Shown here piece by piece: positions 10,224-19,845 of a stretch of 64,000 nt of DNA (position 1 is its first letter; every line of letters begins with the position of its first letter). The stretch spans positions 186,001 to 250,000 of the forward strand of contig JAQVBE010000002.1 of NCBI GenBank assembly GCA_028690445.1. Reading direction: 5' to 3'. Position numbers and translations under genes: made by a program. Source of the DNA: Aliarcobacter sp. Lineage in GTDB: Bacteria > Campylobacterota > Campylobacteria > Campylobacterales > Arcobacteraceae. The notes below the pieces were generated by a model. The model saw only the letters and a program-made list of their open reading frames with translations. It was not told the origin of the DNA and ran no database searches.

Positions 10224-10244
10224 ATTGATAATAATTATCTTAAT
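10224..10244. promoter_or_regulatory. Fur-box-like site between exbB and the tolC-like gene
   Basis: The palindromic stretch ATTGATAATAATTATCTTAAT resembles the 9-1-9 Fur consensus built from GATAAT/ATTATC. It lies between divergent genes, 46 bases before exbB and 82 bases before the TolC-like gene. Control of exbBD-tonB is expected; control of the efflux operon is an inference. Confidence 0.7.
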
Positions 10245-10325
10245 TGAAACGTGAAGTTAATGTTTTGTTAAAGATTCATTAAAACAAGTTATATACAATT
10301 GCAATAATTAAAAAAAGGAGCTTTT

Positions 10326-11522
10326 TTGAAGAAAATTATTATTCCTTCTTTACTTTGTTCTTTACTCTTTTCAAATGAGTTAGATATTTTGCAAAAAGAT
10401 AAAAAAGAGTTAAGACAAATAGAAAAAGAAGTTATACAAAAAAAGTACGAAGGTGCAAAGAATGATTGGATTGGAACAATCAACCTAAATTCAGGATTAA
10501 CAAGAAGTCACTCTTTCTCAAAAGAAAATGATTCTTTTAACAAAAGTATTTCTATTGGATTTACTCAAAGTCTATATGAGTCAGGTGGAATAGAATTTGG
10601 AATTAAATATGCAAATGATGAATTAACTTCAGAAATAATTGCATGGGAAAATGCAAATGTTGCAATTTTACAAACTATATATGAAACACTTTTAAATATA
10701 AAAAAACTAAAGCTTCAAATTGAACAAAGTGATTACTCATTAAAAAATAAAGATATTGAACTAATAATAAAAAGAATTCAATATGAAGTAGGGAAAGTAG
10801 ATATTATTGATTTGAATAATGCAATTATGTCAAAAAATAATCAACAAAAAGAGAATATTTCTTTAAAAAATTTATTAAAAGATAAAGAGTATGAACTTTC
10901 AAAATATACAAGTTTAAAATCAAATGAGATAGAAATTATTGATTTTAAAATCATAAATAAAGATAAATTTTTGAGAGATAATTTAAATATTAAATATGAA
11001 AATTCAAAAGTTGAATTACTCGATACAAGTTATAAGCAACTAAAAAGTACATATTTACCCAAAGTTAGTTTAAGTACAAGTGCTGGATATTCTAATAATG
11101 AAAATTTAACTACTAATGCAACAGGTGATGATGAGAGAAATGGTTCAATTGGTTTAAATATGTCGATGCCTTTATTTGATATTACAAAAGATGCAAAACT
11201 TGAAAAATCAAAACTAGAAGTATTAAAACAAAAAGTGAATGTATCTGACATAAAAAATGAGTTAGTTTACGAGTATGAACAAATTTTAGCTCTAATTAAT
11301 ACTTATGATGAGTATGAGAAAACAATTGACAGTAATTTAAAATTATATGATGATTTAATTATGGTTAATAAAAGTTCAAATTCTGCTGGAATGACTTCTG
11401 ATTATGACTTGGAAGTTTTACAAAATACAAAAATTATAAATGAATATGATTTTCTAATAAATGATATTAATAAAAAACTTCAATACTCAAAATTATATTT
11501 TAAAACAAAGGCTGATATTTAA
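10326..11522 (+). CDS. TolC-family outer-membrane efflux channel
   Basis: A 398-residue outer-membrane factor with an N-terminal signal peptide and long heptad-like helices of the TolC repeat, the second repeat containing the 'YLPKVSLSTSAGYS' strand region. It starts with TTG at 10326, six bases after AAGGAG; there is no ATG nearby in frame. The stop overlaps the next gene by one base. It forms the exit duct for the downstream MacA-like adaptor and split MacB-like ABC transporter. Confidence 0.88.
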   Translation: MKKIIIPSLLCSLLFSNELDILQKDKKELRQIEKEVIQKKYEGAKNDWIGTINLNSGLTRSHSFSKENDSFNKSISIGFTQSLYESGGIEFGIKYANDELTSEIIAWENANVAILQTIYETLLNIKKLKLQIEQSDYSLKNKDIELIIKRIQYEVGKVDIIDLNNAIMSKNNQQKENISLKNLLKDKEYELSKYTSLKSNEIEIIDFKIINKDKFLRDNLNIKYENSKVELLDTSYKQLKSTYLPKVSLSTSAGYSNNENLTTNATGDDERNGSIGLNMSMPLFDITKDAKLEKSKLEVLKQKVNVSDIKNELVYEYEQILALINTYDEYEKTIDSNLKLYDDLIMVNKSSNSAGMTSDYDLEVLQNTKIINEYDFLINDINKKLQYSKLYFKTKADI

Positions 11523-12787
11523 TGGATACAAATTTACAAAATGAATTAAATATATATTCAAATAATAATTCAAATAAAAAATATTTTTTTATAATTTTTA
11601 TAATTTTATTTTTAGGTTCAGGAATTTATTACTATTTTTTTATAAGTCAATCACAAAAAGTTGAGACTGATTCATATAATACAAAAAAAGTAACTCGTGG
11701 AGATTTATCTGTCATTGTTAGCGCAACAGGAATATTAAATCCAACAAATAGCGTAGAAATTGGGGTTGAAGTATCTGGAACAATAAAAGAGATTTATGTA
11801 GATTTTAATGATGAGGTTGAAGTAGGGCAACTTTTAGCTGTACTTGATACTAAAAAATTACAATCAGAAGTTGATGGGCAAACAGCAAGTTTAGGTATTT
11901 CAAAAGCTAACTTAAAAGAGAGTGAAGTAAATCTTAGAAATAAAAAAACTGTTTATGATAGAACTTTAAAAATGTACAATAGTTCAGGTGGAAAATATCC
12001 AGCTGTAAATGAACTTGATGATGCAAGATTTGCTTATGAAAGTTCAGTTTCATCTTTTGAAGCTTCAAAAGCAAAAGTTGAACAATCTTCTTTTAGTTTA
12101 AATACTGCAAAACAAAATCTTGATAAAGCTTATGTAAAATCTTCTATTAAAGGGATAGTTTTAAATAGAGCTGTTGAAGTTGGACAAACTCTTGCTGCTT
12201 CTATGAATGCCCCAAAACTTTTTACTTTGGCGAAAGATTTAACTCAAATGGATTTAATAGTAAGTATCGATGAATCAGATGTTGCTGATATAAAAAAAGG
12301 TTTAGATGTAACTTTTACTGTGGATGCGTATCCTAATAAAACTTTTAAAGGAAAAATAAAACAAGTAAGATTAAATCCAGTTGATGTAAATGGAGTTGTA
12401 ACTTATGAAACAGTTGTTGTTGTTAATAATGAAGAATTACTTTTAAGACCTGGAATGACAGCTACTGCACAAATAAATACAAAACAAAGTTTGGATAAAT
12501 TGATGATTCCAAATACAGCTTTAAGATTTAAGCCAAAAATTCAATTAGAACAAAAATCAAATACAATAAATTTAGTTCAAGGTCCAAGACGACCACAAGG
12601 TGAAAATGTTTCAAAAGATTTAACTAAAAAAGAACTTTCTCATATATATATTTTAGAAAATAATCAACCTAAAAGAATTATGGTAAAAGTTTTAGAAACA
12701 GATGGAAAAACAACAACGGTTGAATCAAATGATTTAAAAGTTGATGATGAGTTGATTATTTCACAAAAGAGTGATAATGCAAAGTAA
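11522..12787 (+). CDS. MacA-like periplasmic adaptor (membrane fusion protein)
   Basis: A 421-residue HlyD/RND-MFP protein. A cytoplasmic N-terminus precedes one membrane anchor (about 22-42). Then come a split lipoyl domain (VSGTIKEIYVDFND), an alpha-helical hairpin (about 120-200) and beta-barrel plus membrane-proximal domains. It couples the inner-membrane MacB-like transporter to the TolC-like channel. It overlaps the genes on both sides. Family-level assignment is firm; the macrolide specificity of E. coli MacA should not be assumed. Confidence 0.9.
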   Translation: MDTNLQNELNIYSNNNSNKKYFFIIFIILFLGSGIYYYFFISQSQKVETDSYNTKKVTRGDLSVIVSATGILNPTNSVEIGVEVSGTIKEIYVDFNDEVEVGQLLAVLDTKKLQSEVDGQTASLGISKANLKESEVNLRNKKTVYDRTLKMYNSSGGKYPAVNELDDARFAYESSVSSFEASKAKVEQSSFSLNTAKQNLDKAYVKSSIKGIVLNRAVEVGQTLAASMNAPKLFTLAKDLTQMDLIVSIDESDVADIKKGLDVTFTVDAYPNKTFKGKIKQVRLNPVDVNGVVTYETVVVVNNEELLLRPGMTATAQINTKQSLDKLMIPNTALRFKPKIQLEQKSNTINLVQGPRRPQGENVSKDLTKKELSHIYILENNQPKRIMVKVLETDGKTTTVESNDLKVDDELIISQKSDNAK

Positions 12788-13481
12788 AAAAACTATTATT
12801 GAGTTCAAAAATATAGTTAAAACTTATGGTGATGGTGATACAAAAACTTATGCTTTAAATGGTGTGGATCTTTCTATAAAAGAGGGCGAATTTGTAGCTA
12901 TCATGGGAGCTAGTGGAAGTGGAAAATCAACCGCTATGAATATGATTGGATGTTTAGATAAACCAAGTAGTGGAGAATATTTATTTAATGGTATAAGCGT
13001 AGGAGATTTAAATAGAAATCAAATGGCACTTTTACGAAGAACTTATTTGGGATTTGTTTTTCAAAGTTTTAATCTTTTAGGAAGAACAAGTGCTTTAGAA
13101 AATGTTGAACTTCCTTTAGTTTATAGAAAAATTCCTGCTAAAGAAAGAAAAGAATTAGCCTTTGAAGCATTATGTAAAGTAGGGCTTCAAAGTGTAGTTA
13201 ATAATACTCCAGCTCAACTTTCAGGTGGTCAACAACAGCGAGTTGCAATTGCTAGAGCAATTGTGTCATCGCCTTTAGTTTTATTAGCAGATGAACCAAC
13301 TGGAAATCTTGATAGTATAAAAAGTATAGAAATTATGAATTTATTGAAACAATTAAATGAAGATGAAAATATTACAGTAATTATGGTAACCCATGAAGAA
13401 GAGATGGCTGCTTTTGCAAATAGGATTATATATTTTAGAGATGGAAATATTGAAGATAGCTTAAAAAAAGGATTTAAATAA
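12777..13481 (+). CDS. MacB-type ABC transporter ATPase subunit
   Basis: A 234-residue ATPase of the LolD/MacB family, with Walker A GASGSGKST, signature LSGGQQQR, Walker B LLADEPTGNLDS and a switch histidine in MVTHEEE. ATG 12777 is chosen over an in-frame GTG two codons earlier. In E. coli MacB this domain is fused to the permease; here it is a separate polypeptide whose stop overlaps the permease start by one base. It powers a tripartite efflux pump with the adjacent adaptor and TolC-like protein. Confidence 0.92.
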   Translation: MQSKKTIIEFKNIVKTYGDGDTKTYALNGVDLSIKEGEFVAIMGASGSGKSTAMNMIGCLDKPSSGEYLFNGISVGDLNRNQMALLRRTYLGFVFQSFNLLGRTSALENVELPLVYRKIPAKERKELAFEALCKVGLQSVVNNTPAQLSGGQQQRVAIARAIVSSPLVLLADEPTGNLDSIKSIEIMNLLKQLNEDENITVIMVTHEEEMAAFANRIIYFRDGNIEDSLKKGFK

Positions 13482-14692
13482 TGATAATAAATGCTTTTTT
13501 ACTTGCTTTAAAAGAGATAAGAAGAAATATATTACGCTCTTTTTTAACAATTTTAGGAATAGTAATTGGAGTAGCTTCAGTGATTGCTATGGTAATGATT
13601 GGTGATGGAACAACTGCAAATGTAAAACAAAGTATTTCTAAACTTGGAACTAATATGTTAACTTTAAGAGTTGGTCAAGAAAGACGAGGACCACCAAAAG
13701 AAGATAATAGTGCAAAACCATTTACAGAAGGTGATATAAGTGCCATAAAAAATGAGGTACAAAATATAAAAGCAGTTGCTTCTGAAAATAATACACGGAT
13801 AAATATTGTTTATGGAAATAAAAGTAATAGTGCTTCGGTGATTGGTACAAATAATGACTATTTTGTTATAAAAGATTGGGAAGTAACAGATGGAAGAATT
13901 TTTGACGAGAGTGAATTAAATAGTGGAAAATCTTCCTGTATTATAGGAACTACGATGGTTAAACAGCTTTTTGGTGAAGATAATCCTATTGGCACAAATA
14001 TTAGGCTTAAAAATTTAAGTTGTAATGTAATTGGAGTTTTAAAATCAAAAGGTGCTTCAGCATTTGGTAGTGATCAAGATGAAATAATTATTGTTCCACT
14101 TAAAATGTTTCAACAAAAAATTAAAGGAGATAAGGATATTTCATCAATTTTGATTTCAATCACATATGGAAAATATATCGAAAATGCAAAAACTGAAATA
14201 ACATCTTTAATGCAAGAAAGAAGAAGTTTAAGAGTTGATGAACCTGATAATTTTCACATAAGAGATATGGAAGAAATGCTTTCAGCCATGACATCAACAA
14301 CAAAAATGTTAACTTATCTTTTAGGTTCGATTGCCGGAATTTCATTACTTGTTGGTGGAATTGGAATTATGAATATTATGCTTGTTTCTGTAACTGAAAG
14401 AACAAAAGAAATAGGGACAAGACTTGCAATTGGAGCTATGGAAAATGAAGTTTTATTACAATTTTTAGTTGAAGCAATAGTGTTATCTACCTTAGGAGGA
14501 ATCATAGGAATAATTTTAGGTTTAGCAATTGGTTTTGTTGCAGTTAATGTTATGGAATTAGCATTTATTATAAACAATCAAATAATAATGATATCTTTTT
14601 TCTTTTCAACTTTAATTGGAGTTGTTTTTGGATATTTTCCTGCTAGAAAAGCAGCAAGATTAAATCCTATTGATGCTTTGAGATATGAATAA
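13481..14692 (+). CDS. MacB-type ABC transporter permease
   Basis: A 403-residue permease with one N-terminal membrane helix (about 18-40), a large periplasmic MacB_PCD domain, and three C-terminal helices ending in the FtsX fold. The conserved coupling segment TERTKEIGTRLAIGA lies before the third helix. The C-terminus PARKAARLNPIDALRYE is typical of MacB/LolC-like permeases. It completes the split transporter encoded with the ATPase at 12777. Because the operon diverges from exbBD-tonB across a Fur-like site, siderophore export is possible but unproved. Confidence 0.92.
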   Translation: MIINAFLLALKEIRRNILRSFLTILGIVIGVASVIAMVMIGDGTTANVKQSISKLGTNMLTLRVGQERRGPPKEDNSAKPFTEGDISAIKNEVQNIKAVASENNTRINIVYGNKSNSASVIGTNNDYFVIKDWEVTDGRIFDESELNSGKSSCIIGTTMVKQLFGEDNPIGTNIRLKNLSCNVIGVLKSKGASAFGSDQDEIIIVPLKMFQQKIKGDKDISSILISITYGKYIENAKTEITSLMQERRSLRVDEPDNFHIRDMEEMLSAMTSTTKMLTYLLGSIAGISLLVGGIGIMNIMLVSVTERTKEIGTRLAIGAMENEVLLQFLVEAIVLSTLGGIIGIILGLAIGFVAVNVMELAFIINNQIIMISFFFSTLIGVVFGYFPARKAARLNPIDALRYE

Positions 14693-14732
14693 ATTTGATA
14701 TAAATCATTGTTTAGATAAATTTTATCAAATA

Positions 14733-14762
14733 TACTTCCTTTGAATTTTTTTAAAGGAAGTA
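14733..14762 (+). promoter_or_regulatory. Hairpin enclosing the SD of the zinc-ribbon gene
   Basis: A perfect 10-bp inverted repeat, TACTTCCTTT (14733-14742) and AAAGGAAGTA (14753-14762), flanks a 10-base loop. The whole SD sequence AAGGAAG lies in the 3' arm, two bases before the ATG at 14765. Folding would hide the ribosome site, so translation may be conditional. Lack of a T-tract after the stem argues against a simple macB terminator. Confidence 0.6.
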
Positions 14763-14764
14763 CA

Positions 14765-14953
14765 ATGTTTGGTTGGTTATTTAAAAGTAAAGAGAAAAAA
14801 AAAGTTGTTCGTCTAAGAACTTTTGTATGTAAGCATTGTAAATATACTTGTGAAGGATGTGATACAAGATTTTGTTATGCTTGTTATTCAAATCCTGGAA
14901 ACCCTTGTCCTAAATGTGGAAAAACCAACCTTCAGGAAAAGGAAAAAGCTTAG
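14765..14953 (+). CDS. Small zinc-ribbon protein with four CxxC pairs
   Basis: A 62-residue protein with four CxxC motifs (CKHC, CEGC, CYAC, CPKC), enough to bind two zinc ions or act as a double zinc ribbon. The N-terminus is basic (FKSKEKKKVVRLR). ATG 14765 has SD AAAGGAAG; an in-frame TTG at 14741 lies in the hairpin loop and is rejected. I do not recognise a named family. Nucleic-acid or protein binding is possible, but no function is claimed. Confidence 0.75.
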   Translation: MFGWLFKSKEKKKVVRLRTFVCKHCKYTCEGCDTRFCYACYSNPGNPCPKCGKTNLQEKEKA

Positions 14954-14959
14954 ATTTTT

Positions 14960-15937
14960 TTAATTCCAGTCTAAAAGTCTTTTTTCACCTTCAAGAGCTC
15001 TAATTTCACTAACATCTTGAGACATTTCAATTACACCTTTGTAATTTCTTTCTTCATCTCTAATTGCAAAATATCTAATATGAATAAATTTACCTTTAAA
15101 TTGAATCCAAAATTCAGCTGTATCTTGTCGTCCTGCTTTAAACTCTTCAAGAATTTTTAGAACTTGGTCAACACTTTTTGGAGGATGGCAAAACTTAACT
15201 TCTCTTCCAATGATTCCAGCACTTCTTGGGAAAACTCTTTCATCCCCTCTGTTATAAAAAACAACTTTGTCATTTTCATCAACATAAGTAATATCAACAG
15301 GTAAAAATTTAAATATGAAATTAACTTGCTCCATTGTTAAATATCCCTCATCAAAGTGAGTTCTATCTTCAAGTGAAAAAGATAATTTTCTTTTTTTTGT
15401 ATCTAAACTTGGATGAATATACTCTTCTTCTTTGATTTCAGGGTATCTAACAGGTGGTGTTGCAAACATCCAACCAATCTCACAGTCGCCCTCATACATC
15501 TCTTTCCAGTCATCTTCATTTAGTAAATTCATAGCATTTGGTAAAAGTCTATTTTCTTCTACTGACATTAATTGTGATAAACTATTAAATACAACAATTA
15601 AAGAATTTAATATATTTTCAAAATCTTTATCTTCAATTTTTTTTCTTACAATTTTTATTTCAGCTCTAATTTGGTCATGAAAAGCCCACATACCTTGACT
15701 AGGACTTGTCCAACCATATTTTTCAAGATATGGAAAAAGTTGATTTTCTTTTCTTGCAAAGTGTTTTTCAACTTGACTTAATTGGTTGAAAAGATTAAAA
15801 AATAGTTGAAAATCAGTATTTATATCTACTTTAAAAAGCTCTTCAAAAAGTTGTTTTATTAAGATGTTTTCTTCAAGATAAACTCTTACAGGGTGACCTT
15901 GTGGAAAGTGGTTTATATTATTAGTTAAGTTATCCAT
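14960..15937 (-). CDS. Hemerythrin-like/PAS protein (DUF438 type)
   Basis: A 325-residue cytoplasmic protein. The N-terminal half is a hemerythrin-like four-helix domain, with HP near residue 15, HFARKENQLFPYLE near 60 and FHDQIR near 87 supplying iron-binding His/Glu residues. A PAS domain (about 200-310) follows, containing DENDKVVFYNRGDERVF. This pairing is that of the DUF438/PAS_10 family, associated with nitric-oxide or oxygen responses in several bacteria. It stands alone on the minus strand, convergent with the zinc-ribbon gene and divergent from fumC. No dedicated regulator lies beside it. Confidence 0.8.
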   Translation of the reverse strand: MDNLTNNINHFPQGHPVRVYLEENILIKQLFEELFKVDINTDFQLFFNLFNQLSQVEKHFARKENQLFPYLEKYGWTSPSQGMWAFHDQIRAEIKIVRKKIEDKDFENILNSLIVVFNSLSQLMSVEENRLLPNAMNLLNEDDWKEMYEGDCEIGWMFATPPVRYPEIKEEEYIHPSLDTKKRKLSFSLEDRTHFDEGYLTMEQVNFIFKFLPVDITYVDENDKVVFYNRGDERVFPRSAGIIGREVKFCHPPKSVDQVLKILEEFKAGRQDTAEFWIQFKGKFIHIRYFAIRDEERNYKGVIEMSQDVSEIRALEGEKRLLDWN

Positions 15938-16078
15938 TTTGTTTATTCCTTTTTATTTAGGAGAAATATAGCAAATTGATGTATATTAACAATGATATTA
16001 ATCAAGATGTTAATAATTCAATAAATATTAAGATATTATATATAATAATGATAACTTATATCAAAATTAGGAAAGAGT

Positions 16079-17476
16079 ATGAATTTTAGAATTGAAAAAG
16101 ATACTATGGGTGAAATTAATGTTCCAAATAACAAATATTGGGGTGCTCAAACCCAAAGAAGTTTAGAAAATTTTCCAATCGGTGATGAAAAAATGCCAAA
16201 AAAAATTATTGAAGGTTTTGCATATCTAAAAAAAGCTTGTGCAATTGTAAATAAAAACTTAAATAAATTAGATGAGTCAAAAACAGATGCAATTTGTGTG
16301 GCTTGTGATGAGGTTATTAAAGGAAAATTGTATGATGAATTTCCTTTAGTTGTTTGGCAAACAGGTTCAGGAACTCAATCAAATATGAATATAAATGAGG
16401 TTGTTGCTTCAAGAGCCACTGAACTTTTAGGAAAAGATTTTAGAGTAGAGAAATTAATACATCCAAATGACGATGTAAACAAAGGTCAAAGTTCGAATGA
16501 TACTTTTCCCACAGCTATGAGAATAGCTTTTGTTTTAGATATTCAAGAAAGATTGATTCCTGCAATAAATGTTTTAAAAACAACTTTTGAAAATAAATCA
16601 AAAGAGTTTGAACATATTGTAAAAATAGGAAGAACACATCTTCAAGATGCAACTCCACTTACACTTGGACAAGAAATCTCTGCTTATGTTGAGATGTTAG
16701 ATAAAGCTTTAGCTCAAATAGATGATAGTATGAAATATCTTGTTGAATTGGCAATTGGAGGAACAGCTGTTGGAACAGGATTAAATTCTCATCCTGATTT
16801 TTCACCTATGGTTTGTGAAATTTTAAATGCTTTAACAAATACAAAATATCCTTTTAAATCTCATCCAAATAAATTTCATGCATTAACAGCCCATGATGCG
16901 GAAGTGGTTTTAAGTGGAGTTTTAACAGCACTTGCAGCTAATCTTATGAAAATGGCAAATGATATAAGATGGCTTTCAAGTGGTCCTAGATGTGGAATTG
17001 GAGAACTTAATATTCCTGAAAATGAACCAGGAAGTTCAATAATGCCAGGAAAAGTAAATCCGACTCAAAGTGAAGCCATGACAATGGTTGTAGTTCAAGT
17101 TATGGGAAATAATACAACAGTTGGTATTGCTGCATCTCAAGGGAATTTTGAATTAAATGTATTTAAACCCGTAATTGCTTTGAATATTTTGCAATCAATT
17201 AGACTTTTAAGCGACACGATGATTGCATTTAATGATAATTGTGCAGTTGGAATTGAGCCAAATTTGGTAAATATAAATAAATATCTAAATGATTCTTTAA
17301 TGTTAGTAACAGCATTAAATCCATATATTGGATATGAAAAAGCAGCACTTATTGCAAAAACAGCACATAAAAATGGAACGACACTAAAACAAGAAGCAGT
17401 AAATCTTGCGATTTTAAGCGAAGAAGAGTTTGATTCTTATGTAAAGCCAGAAGAGATGATAAAACCTACTTTATAA
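16079..17476 (+). CDS. fumC: Class II fumarate hydratase
   Basis: A 465-residue, iron-independent fumarase converting fumarate to malate in the TCA cycle. The fumarase/aspartase signature [11 protein letters not shown] lies at about 318-328, with the substrate-site segments [14 protein letters not shown] and [16 protein letters not shown]. Length matches bacterial FumC. ATG 16079 follows AGGAAAGAG. A small acidic ORF follows 13 bases downstream and is probably co-transcribed, with a terminator after it. Confidence 0.97.
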   Translation: MNFRIEKDTMGEINVPNNKYWGAQTQRSLENFPIGDEKMPKKIIEGFAYLKKACAIVNKNLNKLDESKTDAICVACDEVIKGKLYDEFPLVVWQTGSGTQSNMNINEVVASRATELLGKDFRVEKLIHPNDDVNKGQSSNDTFPTAMRIAFVLDIQERLIPAINVLKTTFENKSKEFEHIVKIGRTHLQDATPLTLGQEISAYVEMLDKALAQIDDSMKYLVELAIGGTAVGTGLNSHPDFSPMVCEILNALTNTKYPFKSHPNKFHALTAHDAEVVLSGVLTALAANLMKMANDIRWLSSGPRCGIGELNIPENEPGSSIMPGKVNPTQSEAMTMVVVQVMGNNTTVGIAASQGNFELNVFKPVIALNILQSIRLLSDTMIAFNDNCAVGIEPNLVNINKYLNDSLMLVTALNPYIGYEKAALIAKTAHKNGTTLKQEAVNLAILSEEEFDSYVKPEEMIKPTL

Positions 17477-17489
17477 TTTGGAGATTTGA

Positions 17490-17735
17490 TTGAAAGAGTT
17501 AGAAAAATATTTTTTACTTGATGAGTTTGAAGATGGATGGGGAATGGATGATGAGTTTATTTGTGAGGAACAATTATTTGATTATTGTGTCGAAGTTTTA
17601 TTTATTCCTGATGAAAAAATAGATGAATTAAACATGAGAAATGATGAACTGGAAATTGTTCTAAAAGATTTAGAACTTGAAGATATGCATGAAGATTGGT
17701 ATGTAAATCTTCTAAAAAATTCTAAAGAAAGCTAA
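17490..17735 (+). CDS. Small acidic protein of unknown function
   Basis: An 81-residue protein with roughly a third Asp/Glu and one Trp-rich N-terminal stretch (DEFEDGWGMDDEF). It starts with TTG at 17490 behind TTGGAG, 13 bases after fumC, and is followed at once by a strong terminator, so it closes the fumC transcript. I do not recognise a family. No signal peptide or membrane segment is seen. Confidence 0.65.
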   Translation: MKELEKYFLLDEFEDGWGMDDEFICEEQLFDYCVEVLFIPDEKIDELNMRNDELEIVLKDLELEDMHEDWYVNLLKNSKES

Positions 17736-17739
17736 TAAA

Positions 17740-17774
17740 AAGAAGAATCATTTTAGTTGATTCTTCTTTTTTAA
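17740..17774 (+). terminator. Rho-independent terminator after fumC operon
   Basis: An 11-bp perfect stem, AAGAAGAATCA (17740-17750) with TGATTCTTCTT (17758-17768), encloses a 7-base loop and runs into T residues. It ends the fumC unit and, read from the other side, the TonB-receptor operon. Confidence 0.88.
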
Positions 17775-17781
17775 AATAGTG

Positions 17782-19836
17782 TTAGAAATTAATTCTAGCA
17801 CCTGCAAAATAATAAGCACCTACATTTGTTCCTAGTTCTTCTTCAATTTTTTTATTAAAAATATTATCAACACCTGTATATAAAGTTAAAGTTTTATTTA
17901 CATCATATTTTACTCCAACATCAACAAGTGTATAATCATCAGTTGTTGTAGTATTTTGAGTATCTGAGTATTGTTCACCTAAATATCTAAGTGATAAATT
18001 TGTTGCAACATTTGATAAAATTTTGTAATTAAATCCTAAAGATGCAGATAAATCAGGTGTAAATATCAACTCTTTATTTGTACTTTTATCCTCTGTATTA
18101 AGATATGTTAGATTGAAATTTAAATCAGCATTATCATTAAGTGTATAATCAAGATTTAACTCAACACCTTTTATATCAACTTTATCTAAATTCTCAGAAG
18201 TATAATATTTTGCATTTCCTGCTCCATAAGATACAAGCTCGATTTTATCATCTATTTTTGTGTTAAATAAAACAATTTCTGAGAAAAGTTTATCCATTTT
18301 ATTTGATAGTGCTATTTCAAAAGTTTGTGATTGTTCAGGTTTTAATTCATAAGCACTTGTTTTAGGTCCAAAAATAACATCTGAACCAAATCTTTTTCCA
18401 TCTTTGTATGATGGTGAAACTACATATAATTCAGCAATATCAGGAGCTCTATATCCTTGGGCATAATTTGCTCTAAGATTTGTATTTTCTGTTAATTTTT
18501 GTACAAGTCCTGCTTGAATAGTTGCTTTATTATCAGCATTTGAAATCTTGTCATATCTAGCTCCCATTGTTGCATTTAAACTATCAGTTAGAGTTATTTC
18601 ATCTTGAATAAAAAGTGCTTCATATTTTACTTTTTTTGTGATAAAATCACTCGAACTAGGAACTGGATTTATAGCACTTGAGTCTCTTGTTTCTTCTCTA
18701 TATTCAACTCCTGTTGTAATAATGTTTGAATCATTTAAACTATAAGTCAGATTTGATTCAATATTATCAATTGTCACATTTGCACTGAATTTTGTACTAA
18801 TTGGACCTGCAAAATTTATAGGTGTAGTTTCATTTCTTTTTTTATAATATGAACGGTAAACTTTAGTTTGTCCTGATAAATCATCATTTATTTGATATTT
18901 TAAATCACTTGAAACATCAAATCTTCTATTATTATCTTCTGAATTTACAGGTGTGTTTTTGATTAATCCACCACCTGAAAAAGCAGCACTTCCTATATAA
19001 GTTCCTTCTCTATTTTCGTCTAAATAATTTAAATCAAGACCTAAAGTTACATTATCATTTAGATTTTTTTCAATTCTAGTTCCTACATTTTTTACATTCG
19101 CATCATCACTAAATGTTACTTTGTTTGTTCCACTAATTCCATTTTGTGGATTTGCTGCTAATACTGCACCAGTTGTTGGATTTGTGGCAACTTGTGTATA
19201 ACTTTTATTTTTTGAATATGAACTTGTATCAATGATTGAGCCAAAAAGTTTATATTTTACATCTTCTTTTGTTCCAGATGTTGTGAAGTTTACATTTTTT
19301 TCTTTTGCTTCCCCATGTCCATTTTGTCCATATTTTACATCAAGAGTTGAGCTATTTTTATCAACTTTTTTAGTAATTATATTTATTACTCCACCAATTG
19401 CATCTGAACCATAAAGTGTAGACATAGAACCTTTTACTATTTCAATTCGCTCAATCATTGTTGCGGGAATTCTATTTAATTCATAAGGACCCTCAGTTTC
19501 TCCTGATAATCTTTTCCCATCAATTAAAATCAGTGTTCCATTTGCTCCTGCACCTCTTATTGAAACAGAAGCTTTTGAAGCTGAACTTGGGTGTGGAAAT
19601 CTTCCAAATTGAGCATTTATTGATGGAATTTTTTCAAATACATCTTTTAGAGTTGATGCTGAAATCCTTTCAATATCTTCTTTTGTTACAACAATAACAG
19701 AAGCACTAACCCCATCTATATTTTTTTCAGTTTTAGTGGCAGTTGTCACAGTAACATCGTCTAAAGCCGTATTTGCGAAACTGTTTTGAATTAAAACAAA
19801 ACTCGTGATTGTTGAAAGCAAGACTAATTTTTTCAT
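17782..19836 (-). CDS. TonB-dependent outer-membrane receptor
   Basis: A 684-residue receptor with a signal peptide (1-21), an N-terminal TonB box-like stretch (DDVTVTTA), a plug domain (about 38-155, with SIRGAGANGTLILIDG and YGSDAIGGVINIIT) and a 22-strand barrel ending in aromatic F. A YRAPDIAEL motif in the barrel resembles the FRAP-type region of catecholate and heme receptors. It is the last gene of a minus-strand operon with an NMT1-like ABC importer and NnrS. A Fur-like site upstream of that operon suggests an iron compound as ligand. The exact substrate is not determinable. Confidence 0.88.
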   Translation of the reverse strand: MKKLVLLSTITSFVLIQNSFANTALDDVTVTTATKTEKNIDGVSASVIVVTKEDIERISASTLKDVFEKIPSINAQFGRFPHPSSASKASVSIRGAGANGTLILIDGKRLSGETEGPYELNRIPATMIERIEIVKGSMSTLYGSDAIGGVINIITKKVDKNSSTLDVKYGQNGHGEAKEKNVNFTTSGTKEDVKYKLFGSIIDTSSYSKNKSYTQVATNPTTGAVLAANPQNGISGTNKVTFSDDANVKNVGTRIEKNLNDNVTLGLDLNYLDENREGTYIGSAAFSGGGLIKNTPVNSEDNNRRFDVSSDLKYQINDDLSGQTKVYRSYYKKRNETTPINFAGPISTKFSANVTIDNIESNLTYSLNDSNIITTGVEYREETRDSSAINPVPSSSDFITKKVKYEALFIQDEITLTDSLNATMGARYDKISNADNKATIQAGLVQKLTENTNLRANYAQGYRAPDIAELYVVSPSYKDGKRFGSDVIFGPKTSAYELKPEQSQTFEIALSNKMDKLFSEIVLFNTKIDDKIELVSYGAGNAKYYTSENLDKVDIKGVELNLDYTLNDNADLNFNLTYLNTEDKSTNKELIFTPDLSASLGFNYKILSNVATNLSLRYLGEQYSDTQNTTTTDDYTLVDVGVKYDVNKTLTLYTGVDNIFNKKIEEELGTNVGAYYFAGARINF

Positions 19837-19845
19837 TTTTTTTCC

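Noticed and set aside
19458..19697. Plus-strand Leu-rich ORF within the TonB receptor gene
   Set aside because: It is a shadow frame of the receptor plug domain, without an SD or recognisable domain.
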